In this document: positions 31,253 to 38,541 of the stretch, one piece after another | How positions within the stretch are numbered: the first letter of the stretch is position 1 | Layout: each line of letters starts with the position of its first letter | From: Amycolatopsis rubida | Lineage (GTDB): Bacteria > Actinomycetota > Actinomycetes > Mycobacteriales > Pseudonocardiaceae | NCBI RefSeq assembly: GCF_900115345.1 | Contig: NZ_FOWC01000030.1 | Span: 1-40,980, forward strand | Direction of reading: 5' to 3' | DNA: 40,980 nt | The notes under the pieces: generated by a model | The model's database searches: none | What the model saw: only the letters and a program-made list of their open reading frames with translations | What the model was told of the DNA's origin: nothing | Position numbers and translations under genes: made by a program

Positions 31253-32430
31253 GCGACGCTTACGTACTCGACGCGATCCGCACTCCCTTCGGGCGCTACG
31301 GCGGCGCGCTCTCCGGAGTGCGACCAGACGACCTGGCCGCGGGTGTCCTGCGCGCGCTGGCCGAGCGCAACGGGCTCGATCCGTCCACTGTGGACGAAGT
31401 ACTGCTCGGCGACGCCAACGGCGCGGGCGAGGACAACCGCAACGTGGCGCGGATGGCCGCGCTTCTCGCTGGCTGGCCGACGTCGGTGCCCGGCGCGACA
31501 GTGAACCGGCTGTGCGGGTCCGGTGTCGAGGCGACCATGCAGGCGAGCCGGGCGATCCAGGTCGGCGACGCCTCGCTGGTGGTCGCGGGCGGCGTCGAGT
31601 CGATGAGCCGCTCGCCGCTGGTGATACCGAAGCCGGACAAGGCTTTCCCGGCCGGCAACCAGACGCTGTACAACACGGCACTCGGCTGGCGGATGGTCAA
31701 CCCGGCGATGCCGTCGCAGTGGACCGTTTCCCTCGGCGAGTCCACCGAACTGCTCGCCGAGCGCTACGGCATCGGCCGGGACGAGCAGGACGCGTTCGCC
31801 GCGCGCAGCCACGTGAACGCCGCACGGGCGTGGGACGAGGGCTTCTACGACGACCACGTGGTTCCGGTCGAAGGCGTCGAGCTGACCCGGGACGAGGGCA
31901 TCCGGCCGGACTCCTCGCCCGAGAAGCTCGCGAAGCTGAAAACCGTGTTCCGCAAGGAAAACGGCACCGTCACAGCGGGCAACGCGTCACCGCTGAACGA
32001 CGGTGCGTCGGCGTTGCTGCTCGGCGACGCGGCCGCGGCCGAGCGGCTCGGCAAGACCCCGCTGGCCCGCATCGCCGGCCGCGGTGCCGCGGGGGTCGAT
32101 CCGGACGTGTTCGGCATCGGCCCGGTGCGTGCGGCGGAGATCGCGCTCGAACGGGCGGGCATCGGCTGGGACGATCTCGCCGCGGTGGAACTCAACGAGG
32201 CGTTCGCGGCGCAATCGCTGGCCTGCCTGAAAGAATGGTCGAAGCTGGATCCGGAGATCGTCAACGTCAACGGCGGTGCCATCGCGATCGGGCATCCGCT
32301 CGGCGCGTCCGGCGGCCGGATCATCGGCACGCTGGCGCATCAGCTCCGCCGCACTGGCGGTCGCTGGGGCCTCGCGGCGATCTGCATCGGCGTCGGCCAG
32401 GGTCTCGCTGTCGTGCTCGAGAATCGCTGA
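31249..32430 (+). CDS. pcaF: 3-oxoadipyl-CoA thiolase
   Basis: A 393-residue thiolase that cleaves 3-oxoadipyl-CoA to succinyl-CoA and acetyl-CoA. Active residues are C89 (NRLCGSGVEA, nucleophile), H349 (GHPLGASGG) and C379 (AAICIGVGQG). NEAFAAQSLACLKEW is the NEAFA motif. Length is typical. Neighbouring CoA-transferase and protocatechuate dioxygenase genes make the oxoadipyl substrate the clear choice among thiolases. Confidence 0.95.
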   Translation: MSDAYVLDAIRTPFGRYGGALSGVRPDDLAAGVLRALAERNGLDPSTVDEVLLGDANGAGEDNRNVARMAALLAGWPTSVPGATVNRLCGSGVEATMQASRAIQVGDASLVVAGGVESMSRSPLVIPKPDKAFPAGNQTLYNTALGWRMVNPAMPSQWTVSLGESTELLAERYGIGRDEQDAFAARSHVNAARAWDEGFYDDHVVPVEGVELTRDEGIRPDSSPEKLAKLKTVFRKENGTVTAGNASPLNDGASALLLGDAAAAERLGKTPLARIAGRGAAGVDPDVFGIGPVRAAEIALERAGIGWDDLAAVELNEAFAAQSLACLKEWSKLDPEIVNVNGGAIAIGHPLGASGGRIIGTLAHQLRRTGGRWGLAAICIGVGQGLAVVLENR

Positions 32431-32445
32431 GAAAGGGGAGGCATC

Positions 32446-33180
32446 GTGGCCACACCGACCGACCGGCGCCTGCCGCAGTACCGGCCCGACCCGGACGGCA
32501 CCCACCCGCCGCTCGACTACGCGCCGTACCGTTCCACCGCGTTGCGGCATCCGACGCAGCCGCTGGTCCTGCTGCCGCAGATGCTCACCGAGGTCACCGG
32601 ACCGCTGCTCGGCCCGGGACGGCTCGGCGAACTCGACAACGACCTCACCCGCCAGCACGCGGGCGAGCCGCAGGGCCAGCGGATCATCGTCACCGGCAGG
32701 CTTCTCGACGGCGACGGGCGGCCGATCCGCAACTCGCTGGTGGAGATCTGGCAGGCCAACGCGGGCGGCCGCTACCGGCACACCGGCGACCGCTGGCCGT
32801 CCCCGCTCGACCCGAACTTCGACGGGCTCGGCCGCACGCTGACCGACGACGACGGGCGCTACGAATTCACCACCATCAAGCCCGGCGCGTACCCGTGGAA
32901 GAACCACGACAACGCCTGGCGTCCCGCGCACATCCACTTCTCGGTGTTCGGTTCGGCGTTCACCCAGCGGCTCGTCACGCAGATGTACTTCCCGGACGAC
33001 CCGCTGTTCTCGCAGGACCCGATCTTCAACTCCGTTCCGGACGAGAAGGCGCGGCAGCGGATGATCTCCCGGTTCGATCTCGACCGCACCGAGGAGGAAT
33101 GGGCGCTGGCGTTCCAGTTCGACATCGTGGTGCGCGGGCGGGAACAGTCGGTGTTCGAGGACGAGGAGGAGGACGAGTGA
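32446..33180 (+). CDS. pcaH: Protocatechuate 3,4-dioxygenase beta subunit
   Basis: A 244-residue intradiol dioxygenase subunit that binds the catalytic non-haem Fe(III). Likely iron ligands are the tyrosine in GGRYRHTGD, the tyrosine in GAYPWKNH, and the two histidines in RPAHIHFS. The N-terminal segment (PPLDYAPYRSTALRHPTQPL) is specific to PcaH. GTG 32446 follows a GGGGAGG site. The gene starts 15 nt after pcaF, the only non-overlapping join in the first half of the operon. An acidic run (EDEEEDE) ends the protein. Confidence 0.95.
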   Translation: MATPTDRRLPQYRPDPDGTHPPLDYAPYRSTALRHPTQPLVLLPQMLTEVTGPLLGPGRLGELDNDLTRQHAGEPQGQRIIVTGRLLDGDGRPIRNSLVEIWQANAGGRYRHTGDRWPSPLDPNFDGLGRTLTDDDGRYEFTTIKPGAYPWKNHDNAWRPAHIHFSVFGSAFTQRLVTQMYFPDDPLFSQDPIFNSVPDEKARQRMISRFDLDRTEEEWALAFQFDIVVRGREQSVFEDEEEDE

Positions 33181-33728
33181 GGCTGGAAGGCACGCCTTCG
33201 CAGACCGTCGGGCCGTACCTGTCCATCGGGCTGCCGTGGGACGACGGGCCGTTCGTGGTCCCGGAAGGCGCCGAAGGCGCGGTGTGGATCCGCGGCGGGG
33301 TGTACGACGGCGCGGGCAACCCGGTTCCCGACGCGATGATCGAGACGTGGCAGGCCGGTCCGGACGGCGGGTTCGACCACCCCGACGATCCGCGCGGCAA
33401 GCCCGCCGACGCGTTCCGCGGATTCGGCCGGTGTCCCACCGACGACCAGGGTCAGTACCGGATTCTGACCCTGCTGCCCGGGATCGTGCCGGACGCGTCC
33501 GGGGCTCCGCAGGCACGGCACATCGACGTGTCGGTCTTCGCTCGCGGGCTGCTGAACCGGGTCGTCACGCGCGTGTACTTCGAGGACCAGGACAACGCCG
33601 GCGACGCCGTGCTGGCGAGCGTTCCCGAGGAGCGGCGGGACACGCTGCTGGCCAAGAAGGACGGTTCCGGTTACCGGTTCGACGTGCGGTTGCAAGGCGA
33701 AGGCGAGACGGTGTTCTTCGCGGTCTGA
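33177..33728 (+). CDS. pcaG: Protocatechuate 3,4-dioxygenase alpha subunit
   Basis: A 183-residue subunit that pairs with PcaH. It has the same intradiol beta-sandwich (TPSQTVGPYLSIGLPW at the start, ARHIDVSVFARGLLNRVVTR later) but lacks the full iron-binding Tyr/His set, as expected for alpha chains. The GTG start overlaps the pcaH stop by 4 nt and uses the GGAGGA within the acidic tail codons of pcaH. It opens protocatechuate to 3-carboxy-cis,cis-muconate. In many operons pcaB follows here, but it does not in this one. Confidence 0.94.
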   Translation: MRLEGTPSQTVGPYLSIGLPWDDGPFVVPEGAEGAVWIRGGVYDGAGNPVPDAMIETWQAGPDGGFDHPDDPRGKPADAFRGFGRCPTDDQGQYRILTLLPGIVPDASGAPQARHIDVSVFARGLLNRVVTRVYFEDQDNAGDAVLASVPEERRDTLLAKKDGSGYRFDVRLQGEGETVFFAV

Positions 33729-33757
33729 CCGGCCGTGTCCATGGTGGAGGTTCAAGC

Positions 33758-34537
33758 GTGAGCAGTGTCCGGGTGCACCGGGTCGTCGAAGGCCCGGCGG
33801 CGGGTCCGGTGGTGGTGTTCTCCAACTCGATCGGCAGCGACCACCGGATGTGGGAGCCGCAGGTCGCGCCGCTGACCGAACGCGGGTTTCGCGTGGTCCG
33901 GTACGACACGCGCGGCCACGGGTCGTCGCCGGTTCCGCCGGGGCCCTACGACCTGGCCGATCTGGGCGGCGACGTGCTGGGGCTGCTCGACGACCTCGGC
34001 GTCGAGCGCGCGCATTTCGTCGGCCTGTCGCTCGGCGGGATGACCGGGATGTGGCTCGGTGCGCACGCCGCCCAGCGATTGTCGAGCCTCACGCTGTGCT
34101 GCACGTCAGCGCTGCTCGGACCGCCCGAGATGTGGGCCGATCGCGCGCGCCTCGTGCGAGCCGAGGGCACGGGGACGGTCGCGGAAGCCAGCGTCGGGCG
34201 CTGGGTCACGCCGGACTTCGCGCAGGCGCATCCGGACCAGATCGCGTACCTGCGGGAGATGGTCGCGGGCCAGCCCGACGAGGGATACGCCGGATGCTGC
34301 GAGGTGATCGAGCGGATGGACCTCACCGGCGACCTGCCGAAGATCTCCGTCCCGACACTGGTGATCGCCGGTGCCGACGACCCGTCGACGCCCGCCGAGC
34401 CGCACGGGCGGGTCATCGCGGACGGGATCCCCGGCGCCCGGCTCGAGGTCGTCGCCTCCGCCGCGCACCTGGGCAGCTACGAACAGCCGGATGAATTCAC
34501 CCGGCTGATCCTCGCGCGGATCACGGAGGAGCAGTGA
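33758..34537 (+). CDS. pcaD: 3-oxoadipate enol-lactonase
   Basis: A 259-residue alpha/beta hydrolase. The nucleophile is S91 (GLSLGGMTG), the acid is in AGADDPSTP, and the histidine is in SAAHLGSYEQP. VFSNSIGSDHRMWEPQVAPL is typical of PcaD. It hydrolyses beta-ketoadipate enol-lactone to 3-oxoadipate. GTG 33758 follows a GGAGG site. It is a free-standing enzyme and not the PcaL fusion with the decarboxylase, which is a separate gene overlapping by 4 nt. Confidence 0.93.
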   Translation: MSSVRVHRVVEGPAAGPVVVFSNSIGSDHRMWEPQVAPLTERGFRVVRYDTRGHGSSPVPPGPYDLADLGGDVLGLLDDLGVERAHFVGLSLGGMTGMWLGAHAAQRLSSLTLCCTSALLGPPEMWADRARLVRAEGTGTVAEASVGRWVTPDFAQAHPDQIAYLREMVAGQPDEGYAGCCEVIERMDLTGDLPKISVPTLVIAGADDPSTPAEPHGRVIADGIPGARLEVVASAAHLGSYEQPDEFTRLILARITEEQ

Positions 34538-34935
34538 CCGGAGACCGCTACGAGGCGGGTATGCGGGTGCGCCGCGAGGTGCTCGGCGACGAGCACGTCG
34601 ACCGGGCGGCCGCGCGGACCACCGAGTTCAGCGAGCCGTTCCAGGAGTACATCACCGAAGCGGCATGGGGTTCGGTGTGGACGCGGGACGGCCTCGACCG
34701 GCGAACTCGCAGCTGCATCACCCTGGCCGCGCTCACCGCGCTGCACTGCCACGACGAACTGGCGATGCACGTCCGCGCGGCGGTGCGCAACGGGCTCACC
34801 GCCGACGAGATCCGCGAAGTCCTGCTGCACACCGGCGTGTACGCGGGGGTGCCCGCGGCGAACACGGCGATCGGGATCGCCCAGCGCGTCCTCGCGGAGC
34901 TGGGAGAACCCACCGCCCAGCCGCCGGCCGGATAG
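34534..34935 (+). CDS. pcaC: 4-carboxymuconolactone decarboxylase
   Basis: A 133-residue all-helical decarboxylase of the AhpD-like fold. RTRSCITLAALTALHCHDEL and IREVLLHTGVYAGVPAAN are the conserved helices with the catalytic Glu/His environment. It converts 4-carboxymuconolactone to beta-ketoadipate enol-lactone, the substrate of PcaD just upstream. GTG 34534 overlaps the pcaD stop. The length matches stand-alone PcaC. Confidence 0.94.
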   Translation: MTGDRYEAGMRVRREVLGDEHVDRAAARTTEFSEPFQEYITEAAWGSVWTRDGLDRRTRSCITLAALTALHCHDELAMHVRAAVRNGLTADEIREVLLHTGVYAGVPAANTAIGIAQRVLAELGEPTAQPPAG

Positions 34936-34945
34936 GCTTCGCCGC

Positions 34946-35752
34946 ATGGAATCCGACGACCAGGCCGAACGCGGCGCGCACCACGTGCAGTCGCTGGAAC
35001 GCGGACTGGCGGTGATCAAGGCGTTCAGCGCCGAGGCCCCGCATCCGACGCTCAGTGACGTCGCACGCGTCACCGGATTGACCCGCGCGGCCGCACGCCG
35101 GTTCCTGCTGACGCTCGTGGACCTCGGCTACGTCCGCACCGACGGCAAGTACTTCTCGCTCACCGCGCGCGTGCTGGACCTCGGCTACGCCTATCTGTCC
35201 AGCCTGAGCCTGGCCGAGATCTCGCAACCGCACCTGGAACGGCTGTCGGCGGAGGTGCGCGAGTCGAGTTCGGTGTCGGTGCTGGAGATCGCCGACATCG
35301 TGTACGTCGCGCGCGTCGCGGTGTCGCGGATCATGACGGTGAGCATCAACGTCGGCACGCGGTTCCCCGCACACGCCACGTCGATGGGGCACGTGCTGCT
35401 CGCCGACATGGACCGGACCGAACTCAACGCCTACTTCATCGTCGCCGACCTCGACCGGTTGACCCCGCACACGCTCACCCACCGCACCGCGCTCGAAGCC
35501 GAGCTGGCCAAGGTCCGGGAACAGGGCTGGGCGATGGTCGACCAGGAGCTCGAAGAGGGCCTGCGCTCGGTCGCCGCGCCGATCCGCAACCGGGCGGGGC
35601 GCGCGGTCGCCGCGGTGAACATCTCGACGCATGCGAGCCGGACGCCGGTGGAGACCGTCCGGACCCAGTTCGTTCCGCCGTTGCTTGAGACCGCAGCTGC
35701 CGTCTCGGCAGAGCTCGCCGCGGTCGCGCCCGGCCGAGCGATCCAGGGCTGA
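34946..35752 (+). CDS. pcaR: IclR-family regulator of the pca operon
   Basis: A 268-residue IclR-type regulator of the PcaR/PobR/PcaU branch. VQSLERGLAVIKAFS begins the winged helix, TLSDVARVTGLTRAAARRFL is the recognition region, and an effector domain with TRFPAHATSMGHVLLAD and LEEGLRSVAAPIRN follows. It lies 10 nt after pcaC in the same operon, so it would be made together with its targets. The tandem site at 29606-29639 is its likely operator, with 3-oxoadipate or protocatechuate as the expected inducer (family knowledge). Confidence 0.92.
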   Translation: MESDDQAERGAHHVQSLERGLAVIKAFSAEAPHPTLSDVARVTGLTRAAARRFLLTLVDLGYVRTDGKYFSLTARVLDLGYAYLSSLSLAEISQPHLERLSAEVRESSSVSVLEIADIVYVARVAVSRIMTVSINVGTRFPAHATSMGHVLLADMDRTELNAYFIVADLDRLTPHTLTHRTALEAELAKVREQGWAMVDQELEEGLRSVAAPIRNRAGRAVAAVNISTHASRTPVETVRTQFVPPLLETAAAVSAELAAVAPGRAIQG

Positions 35753-35761
35753 GGAGTGCCG

Positions 35762-36352
35762 ATGCCGGAAGCGGTTGCCGGACTGCTGCTCGCCGCCGGG
35801 GCGGGGCGGCGGTTCGGCGGGCCCAAAGCGCTGGTCGAATACGACGGTGAGCCGCTGGTCCAGCGGGCGGTCCGGAACCTGGCCGAGGCCGGATGCGCCT
35901 CGGTGCGGGTGGTCGTCGGAGCATCGGCTGAGCAGGTCCGGCAGCTGTTGCCGCCGGACGTGGCCGCGGTGCCCGCCGCGCGGTGGCAGGACGGGATGGG
36001 CGAGTCGCTGAAGGCCGGGCTCGAATCGCTGGCGGGGGAGTCGGCGGTGGCGGTGCTCGTGCACCTGGTGGATCTGCCGTGGGTGCCGGCCGCGGCGCTC
36101 GCGCGGATCGTCGGGGAGGCTTCCGGAGACGCCGTCGTCCGGGCCGCGTACCAGGGGGTTCCGGGACATCCGGTGCTGTTCGGACGGCGCTGGTGGGGCG
36201 AGATCGCGAGTTCGGCGCACGGTGACCACGGGGCGCGTGACTGGTTGCGCGGGCGTGCTGACGTGCGGCTGGTCGAGTGCGGTGACCTCGGGAGCGGCAG
36301 CGATGTCGATCGGCCTGGGGATCTGGCCGGGCCTGGTGCGGAGCGGCGATGA
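35762..36352 (+). CDS. MobA/MocA-like nucleotidyltransferase for molybdenum cofactor
   Basis: A 196-residue NTP-transferase fold. GLLLAAGAGRRFGGPKALV is the nucleotide-binding signature, and VHLVDLPWVP carries the metal-binding Asp. Relatives add CMP to molybdopterin for xanthine dehydrogenase-type enzymes. The following CoxD-, CoxE- and XdhC-like genes support a role in maturing a molybdenum hydroxylase. ATG 35762 is chosen over GTG 35756 because GAGGAG lies 5 nt upstream. It starts 9 nt after pcaR but is functionally a new group. Confidence 0.88.
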   Translation: MPEAVAGLLLAAGAGRRFGGPKALVEYDGEPLVQRAVRNLAEAGCASVRVVVGASAEQVRQLLPPDVAAVPAARWQDGMGESLKAGLESLAGESAVAVLVHLVDLPWVPAAALARIVGEASGDAVVRAAYQGVPGHPVLFGRRWWGEIASSAHGDHGARDWLRGRADVRLVECGDLGSGSDVDRPGDLAGPGAERR

Positions 36353-36495
36353 ACGGTGCTGGGGTGCGTGGCCAGCTGAGTGTCTGCGGCGGGCCTGGCT
36401 ACGTGGGGTCGCCGACGGAGCTTGTTTGGTCAGGGAAGCGTGCGTCGCTGGATTTGGATGAGATTCCTCTGCGCGAGGGTTCCGCGAGGCGGTGA
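36349..36495 (+). CDS. Short overlapping reading frame of unknown function
   Basis: A 48-residue frame whose ATG overlaps the stop of the MocA-like gene (ATGA) and whose end meets the following AAA gene. The product reads MNGAGVRGQLSVCGGPGYVG at the start and ends IPLREGSARR. Third codon positions are less GC-rich than the neighbours. It could be a genuine coupled small protein or the eroded remainder of a longer gene. No domain is recognised. Confidence 0.35.
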   Translation: MNGAGVRGQLSVCGGPGYVGSPTELVWSGKRASLDLDEIPLREGSARR

Positions 36496-36533
36496 ACGGC
36501 GAACTAGGCGGTCTCGGATCTACGATCGGGGGC

Positions 36534-37412
36534 GTGACAGAGTCCCTTGCCTCGCCCGAAGCGCTCGCGGCCGCCCTCGACACCACCGGCTACCTCGCCG
36601 ACGAGGGGCTGGCCACCGCGGGATTTCTCGCGACGCAGATGCAGCGTCCGCTCTTCTGCGAGGGCGAGCCGGGCACCGGGAAGACCTCGCTGGCACTTGC
36701 CTTGTCCGAGGCGTTGAAGTGGCCGTTGGTGCGGCTTCAGTGTCACGAGGGCATCGACGCCGCGCAGGCGCTCTACGAGTGGGACTTCCCCCGCCAGCTG
36801 TTGCACCTGCGCGCTCTCGAAGCGGCAGACGGTGGACGGCTCGACGCGGAAACTGCCGAGCGTTCGCTGTACACGGAGCGTTTCCTGCTTGCGCGACCGC
36901 TGCTGCAGGCGCTCACTACGACGCCGTGTGTGCTGCTGGTGGACGAGATCGATCGCGCTGACGATGAGTTCGAGGCGTTCCTCCTGCAGTTGCTGGACGA
37001 GTACGCCGTCACGATCCCGGAGTACGGCGAAGTGCGTGCGGAGCAGCCGCCGCTGGTCGTGCTGACGTCCAACCGGACTCGCGAGGTGCACGACGCGCTC
37101 AAGCGCCGGTGCCTTTACCACTGGCTCGAACATCCGGACCTGGCTCGGGAGATCAGCATCCTGCGCCGCCGGCTGCCGGGGATCGGCGAGACGCTCGCCC
37201 GGCAGATCGCCGACGCGGTGCACCGCCTGCGGGCGATGGACCTTCTCAAACCGCCGGGTGTCGCCGAATCTCTCGACTGGGCAAGGGCTTTGCTCGCGCT
37301 CCAGCGCGACGAACTGGACGCCGCGACGGCCGCGCGGACTCTGGGTGCGGTGCTCAAGTACAGCGAGGATCTCGATCGGGTGCGGGCGAAGCTGGACACG
37401 TTGTTCTCTTGA
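36534..37412 (+). CDS. coxD: MoxR-type AAA ATPase, CoxD-like
   Basis: A 292-residue AAA+ ATPase with Walker A GEPGTGKT (44-51), Walker B VLLVDEID (133-140), sensor-1 N180 and the arginine-containing KRRCLYHWL. Its size and the motif QMQRPLFCEGEPG match CoxD of carbon-monoxide dehydrogenase clusters, which helps insert sulfur and copper into the active site of molybdenum hydroxylases. It works with the VWA protein CoxE, found downstream after an unusual 1.1-kb gap. GTG 36534 is favoured for family length; GTG 36492 would add 14 residues. Confidence 0.88.
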   Translation: MTESLASPEALAAALDTTGYLADEGLATAGFLATQMQRPLFCEGEPGTGKTSLALALSEALKWPLVRLQCHEGIDAAQALYEWDFPRQLLHLRALEAADGGRLDAETAERSLYTERFLLARPLLQALTTTPCVLLVDEIDRADDEFEAFLLQLLDEYAVTIPEYGEVRAEQPPLVVLTSNRTREVHDALKRRCLYHWLEHPDLAREISILRRRLPGIGETLARQIADAVHRLRAMDLLKPPGVAESLDWARALLALQRDELDAATAARTLGAVLKYSEDLDRVRAKLDTLFS

Positions 37413-37557
37413 TTTTGCGTCCAATGTGGACTGTTGGGTAATTCCGTTGCGGCGGGGCGCGGGATCGGGCATGCTTGAAGCAGCACCGGATGACTTCGCC
37501 GACTTCATTGATTTTATGCCTGGTTTTGTGACTGCGACTGTGCCGGAAGGAGGGCTC

Positions 37558-37599
37558 GTGACCGACTTCGTCCGGACTGCCCTCCTGGCTGTCCGCTGA
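37558..37599 (+). CDS. Possible 13-codon leader peptide with a sequestered ribosome site
   Basis: GTG 37558 follows a near-perfect AAGGAGGG site and opens a 13-residue frame, MTDFVRTALLAVR. The AGGAGGGC at 37548-37555 pairs exactly with GCCCTCCT at 37579-37586 inside the frame, so the ribosome site can be hidden in an 8-bp hairpin. The same frame read from ATG 37471 gives a 42-residue alternative. Either could be chance. Confidence 0.3.
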   Translation: MTDFVRTALLAVR

Positions 37600-37672
37600 G
37601 TTCCGTTCTTTCCTGAAGGTTCCGCGCGCCCGCCTTGCGCTACCGAGGCTGGCCGCCGCGCGCAACCACGGT

Positions 37673-37710
37673 CCGCGCACGCTGTCCCGGAGGCGGGACG
37701 GCGTGCGCGG
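37673..37710. terminator. Strong 17-bp hairpin downstream of coxD
   Basis: CCGCGCACGC, T, GTCCCG pairs with CGGGAC, G, GCGTGCGCGG around a GAGG loop, giving sixteen Watson-Crick pairs and one T-G wobble. It is the most stable hairpin in the gap and probably ends transcription from the coxD unit. Confidence 0.7.
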
Positions 37711-37722
37711 CCGCCCTTCGCC

Positions 37723-37761
37723 GATGACATGGGCCGATGACATGGGCCGATGACATGGGCG
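37723..37761. repeat. Three tandem 13-bp repeats
   Basis: GATGACATGGGCC occurs at 37723, 37736 and 37749, the last copy ending in GCG. It directly follows the hairpin and precedes the 47-bp minisatellite. Confidence 0.85.
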
Positions 37762-37846
37762 GTGTGGGTGGGGCCTTGGGGAGTTTCGCTCGGCGGCGGG
37801 CTGACTGGCCGAGCTGAACGACATGCCCGGGAACGCGGCGCGGGTG

Positions 37847-38034
37847 TGGCTGGCGGACGGAAGCGTCGGGAAGTCTTGGCGCGGCGCGGGGGTTGGCTGG
37901 CGGACGGAAGCGTCGGGAAGTCTTGGCGCGGCGCGGGGGTTGGCTGGCGGACGGAAGCGTCGGGAAGCCTTGGCGCGGTACGGCGTTTGGCTGGCGGACG
38001 GAAGCGTCGGGAAGCCTTGGCGCGGTAAGGGCCT
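37847..38034. repeat. 47-bp minisatellite, four units
   Basis: Units begin at 37847, 37894, 37941 and 37988, each starting TGGCTGGCGGACGGAAGCGT. The first two are nearly identical; the third and fourth share GAAGCCTTGG variants. The 47-bp period shifts frame at each unit, so this is non-coding. Confidence 0.92.
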
Positions 38035-38269
38035 GGCAACGGCCGCGGGGTATCCGCGGGCTTTGGCGCGGGCGGAATTGGGCTGGCGACGGTTCAGCTG
38101 GATGGAGCTGTGCGCAGCTCGCGCGCAGCGGCGAGTTGGCGCAAGCTGGAACATCTGCGGGGCTGACGCGGTTCACACTGGAATGGCGGTGCGGAGGAAC
38201 GCTGGCGAGCTGGAGCAGCTCAAGCCGGAAGTTTCGCGCGCCCAAGAATTCGCCCCAGAGCGTCCGTCC

Positions 38270-38389
38270 GGCCGAGAACCCGGCCGAGAACCCGGCCGAG
38301 AACCCGGCCGAGAACCCGGCCGAGAGCCCGGCCGAGAGCCCGGCCGAGAACCCGGCCGAGAACCCGGCCGAGAACCCGGCAAAGAACCT
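38270..38389. repeat. 12-bp minisatellite, about ten units
   Basis: GGCCGAGAACCC is repeated from 38270. Units five and six read GGCCGAGAGCCC, and the tenth is degenerate (GGCAAAGAACCT). On the plus strand it would encode PAEN repeats. No gene is assigned. Confidence 0.92.
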
Positions 38390-38541
38390 CTGCGCGCCAA
38401 GATCGCGGCAGGCAACCCGCAGTCCGCGGCCGGACAACCGCGGCTCAGGGTGGCTGAACCGGTCGCCGCCGGAGTGGGTGAAGGGCGTCCGAATCAGGCG
38501 GGATCGGCTGTCGCGGCGCGGTTTCCGGCGTTGGGGTCACA

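Larger units (their letters stand above)
37413..38541. other. 1.1-kb repeat-rich gap between coxD and coxE
   Basis: Apart from one or two tiny frames, this gap holds a strong hairpin (37673), a 13-bp triple repeat (37723), a 47-bp minisatellite (37847) and a 12-bp minisatellite (38270). Open frames cross it on both strands but consist of repeats (PAEN units on plus, GFSA units on minus). The 47-bp period is not a multiple of three, so no single frame can be selected across it. Confidence 0.7.

Noticed and set aside
31512..33728. 738-residue frame running through pcaF, pcaH and pcaG
   Set aside because: Its last part is pcaG in its true frame; the upstream part is an out-of-frame reading of pcaF and pcaH.
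37640..38437. Minus-strand frame with GFSA repeats
   Set aside because: It is made of the 12-bp and 47-bp minisatellites read through; the 47-bp period breaks any repeat-protein logic, and no start signal is seen.
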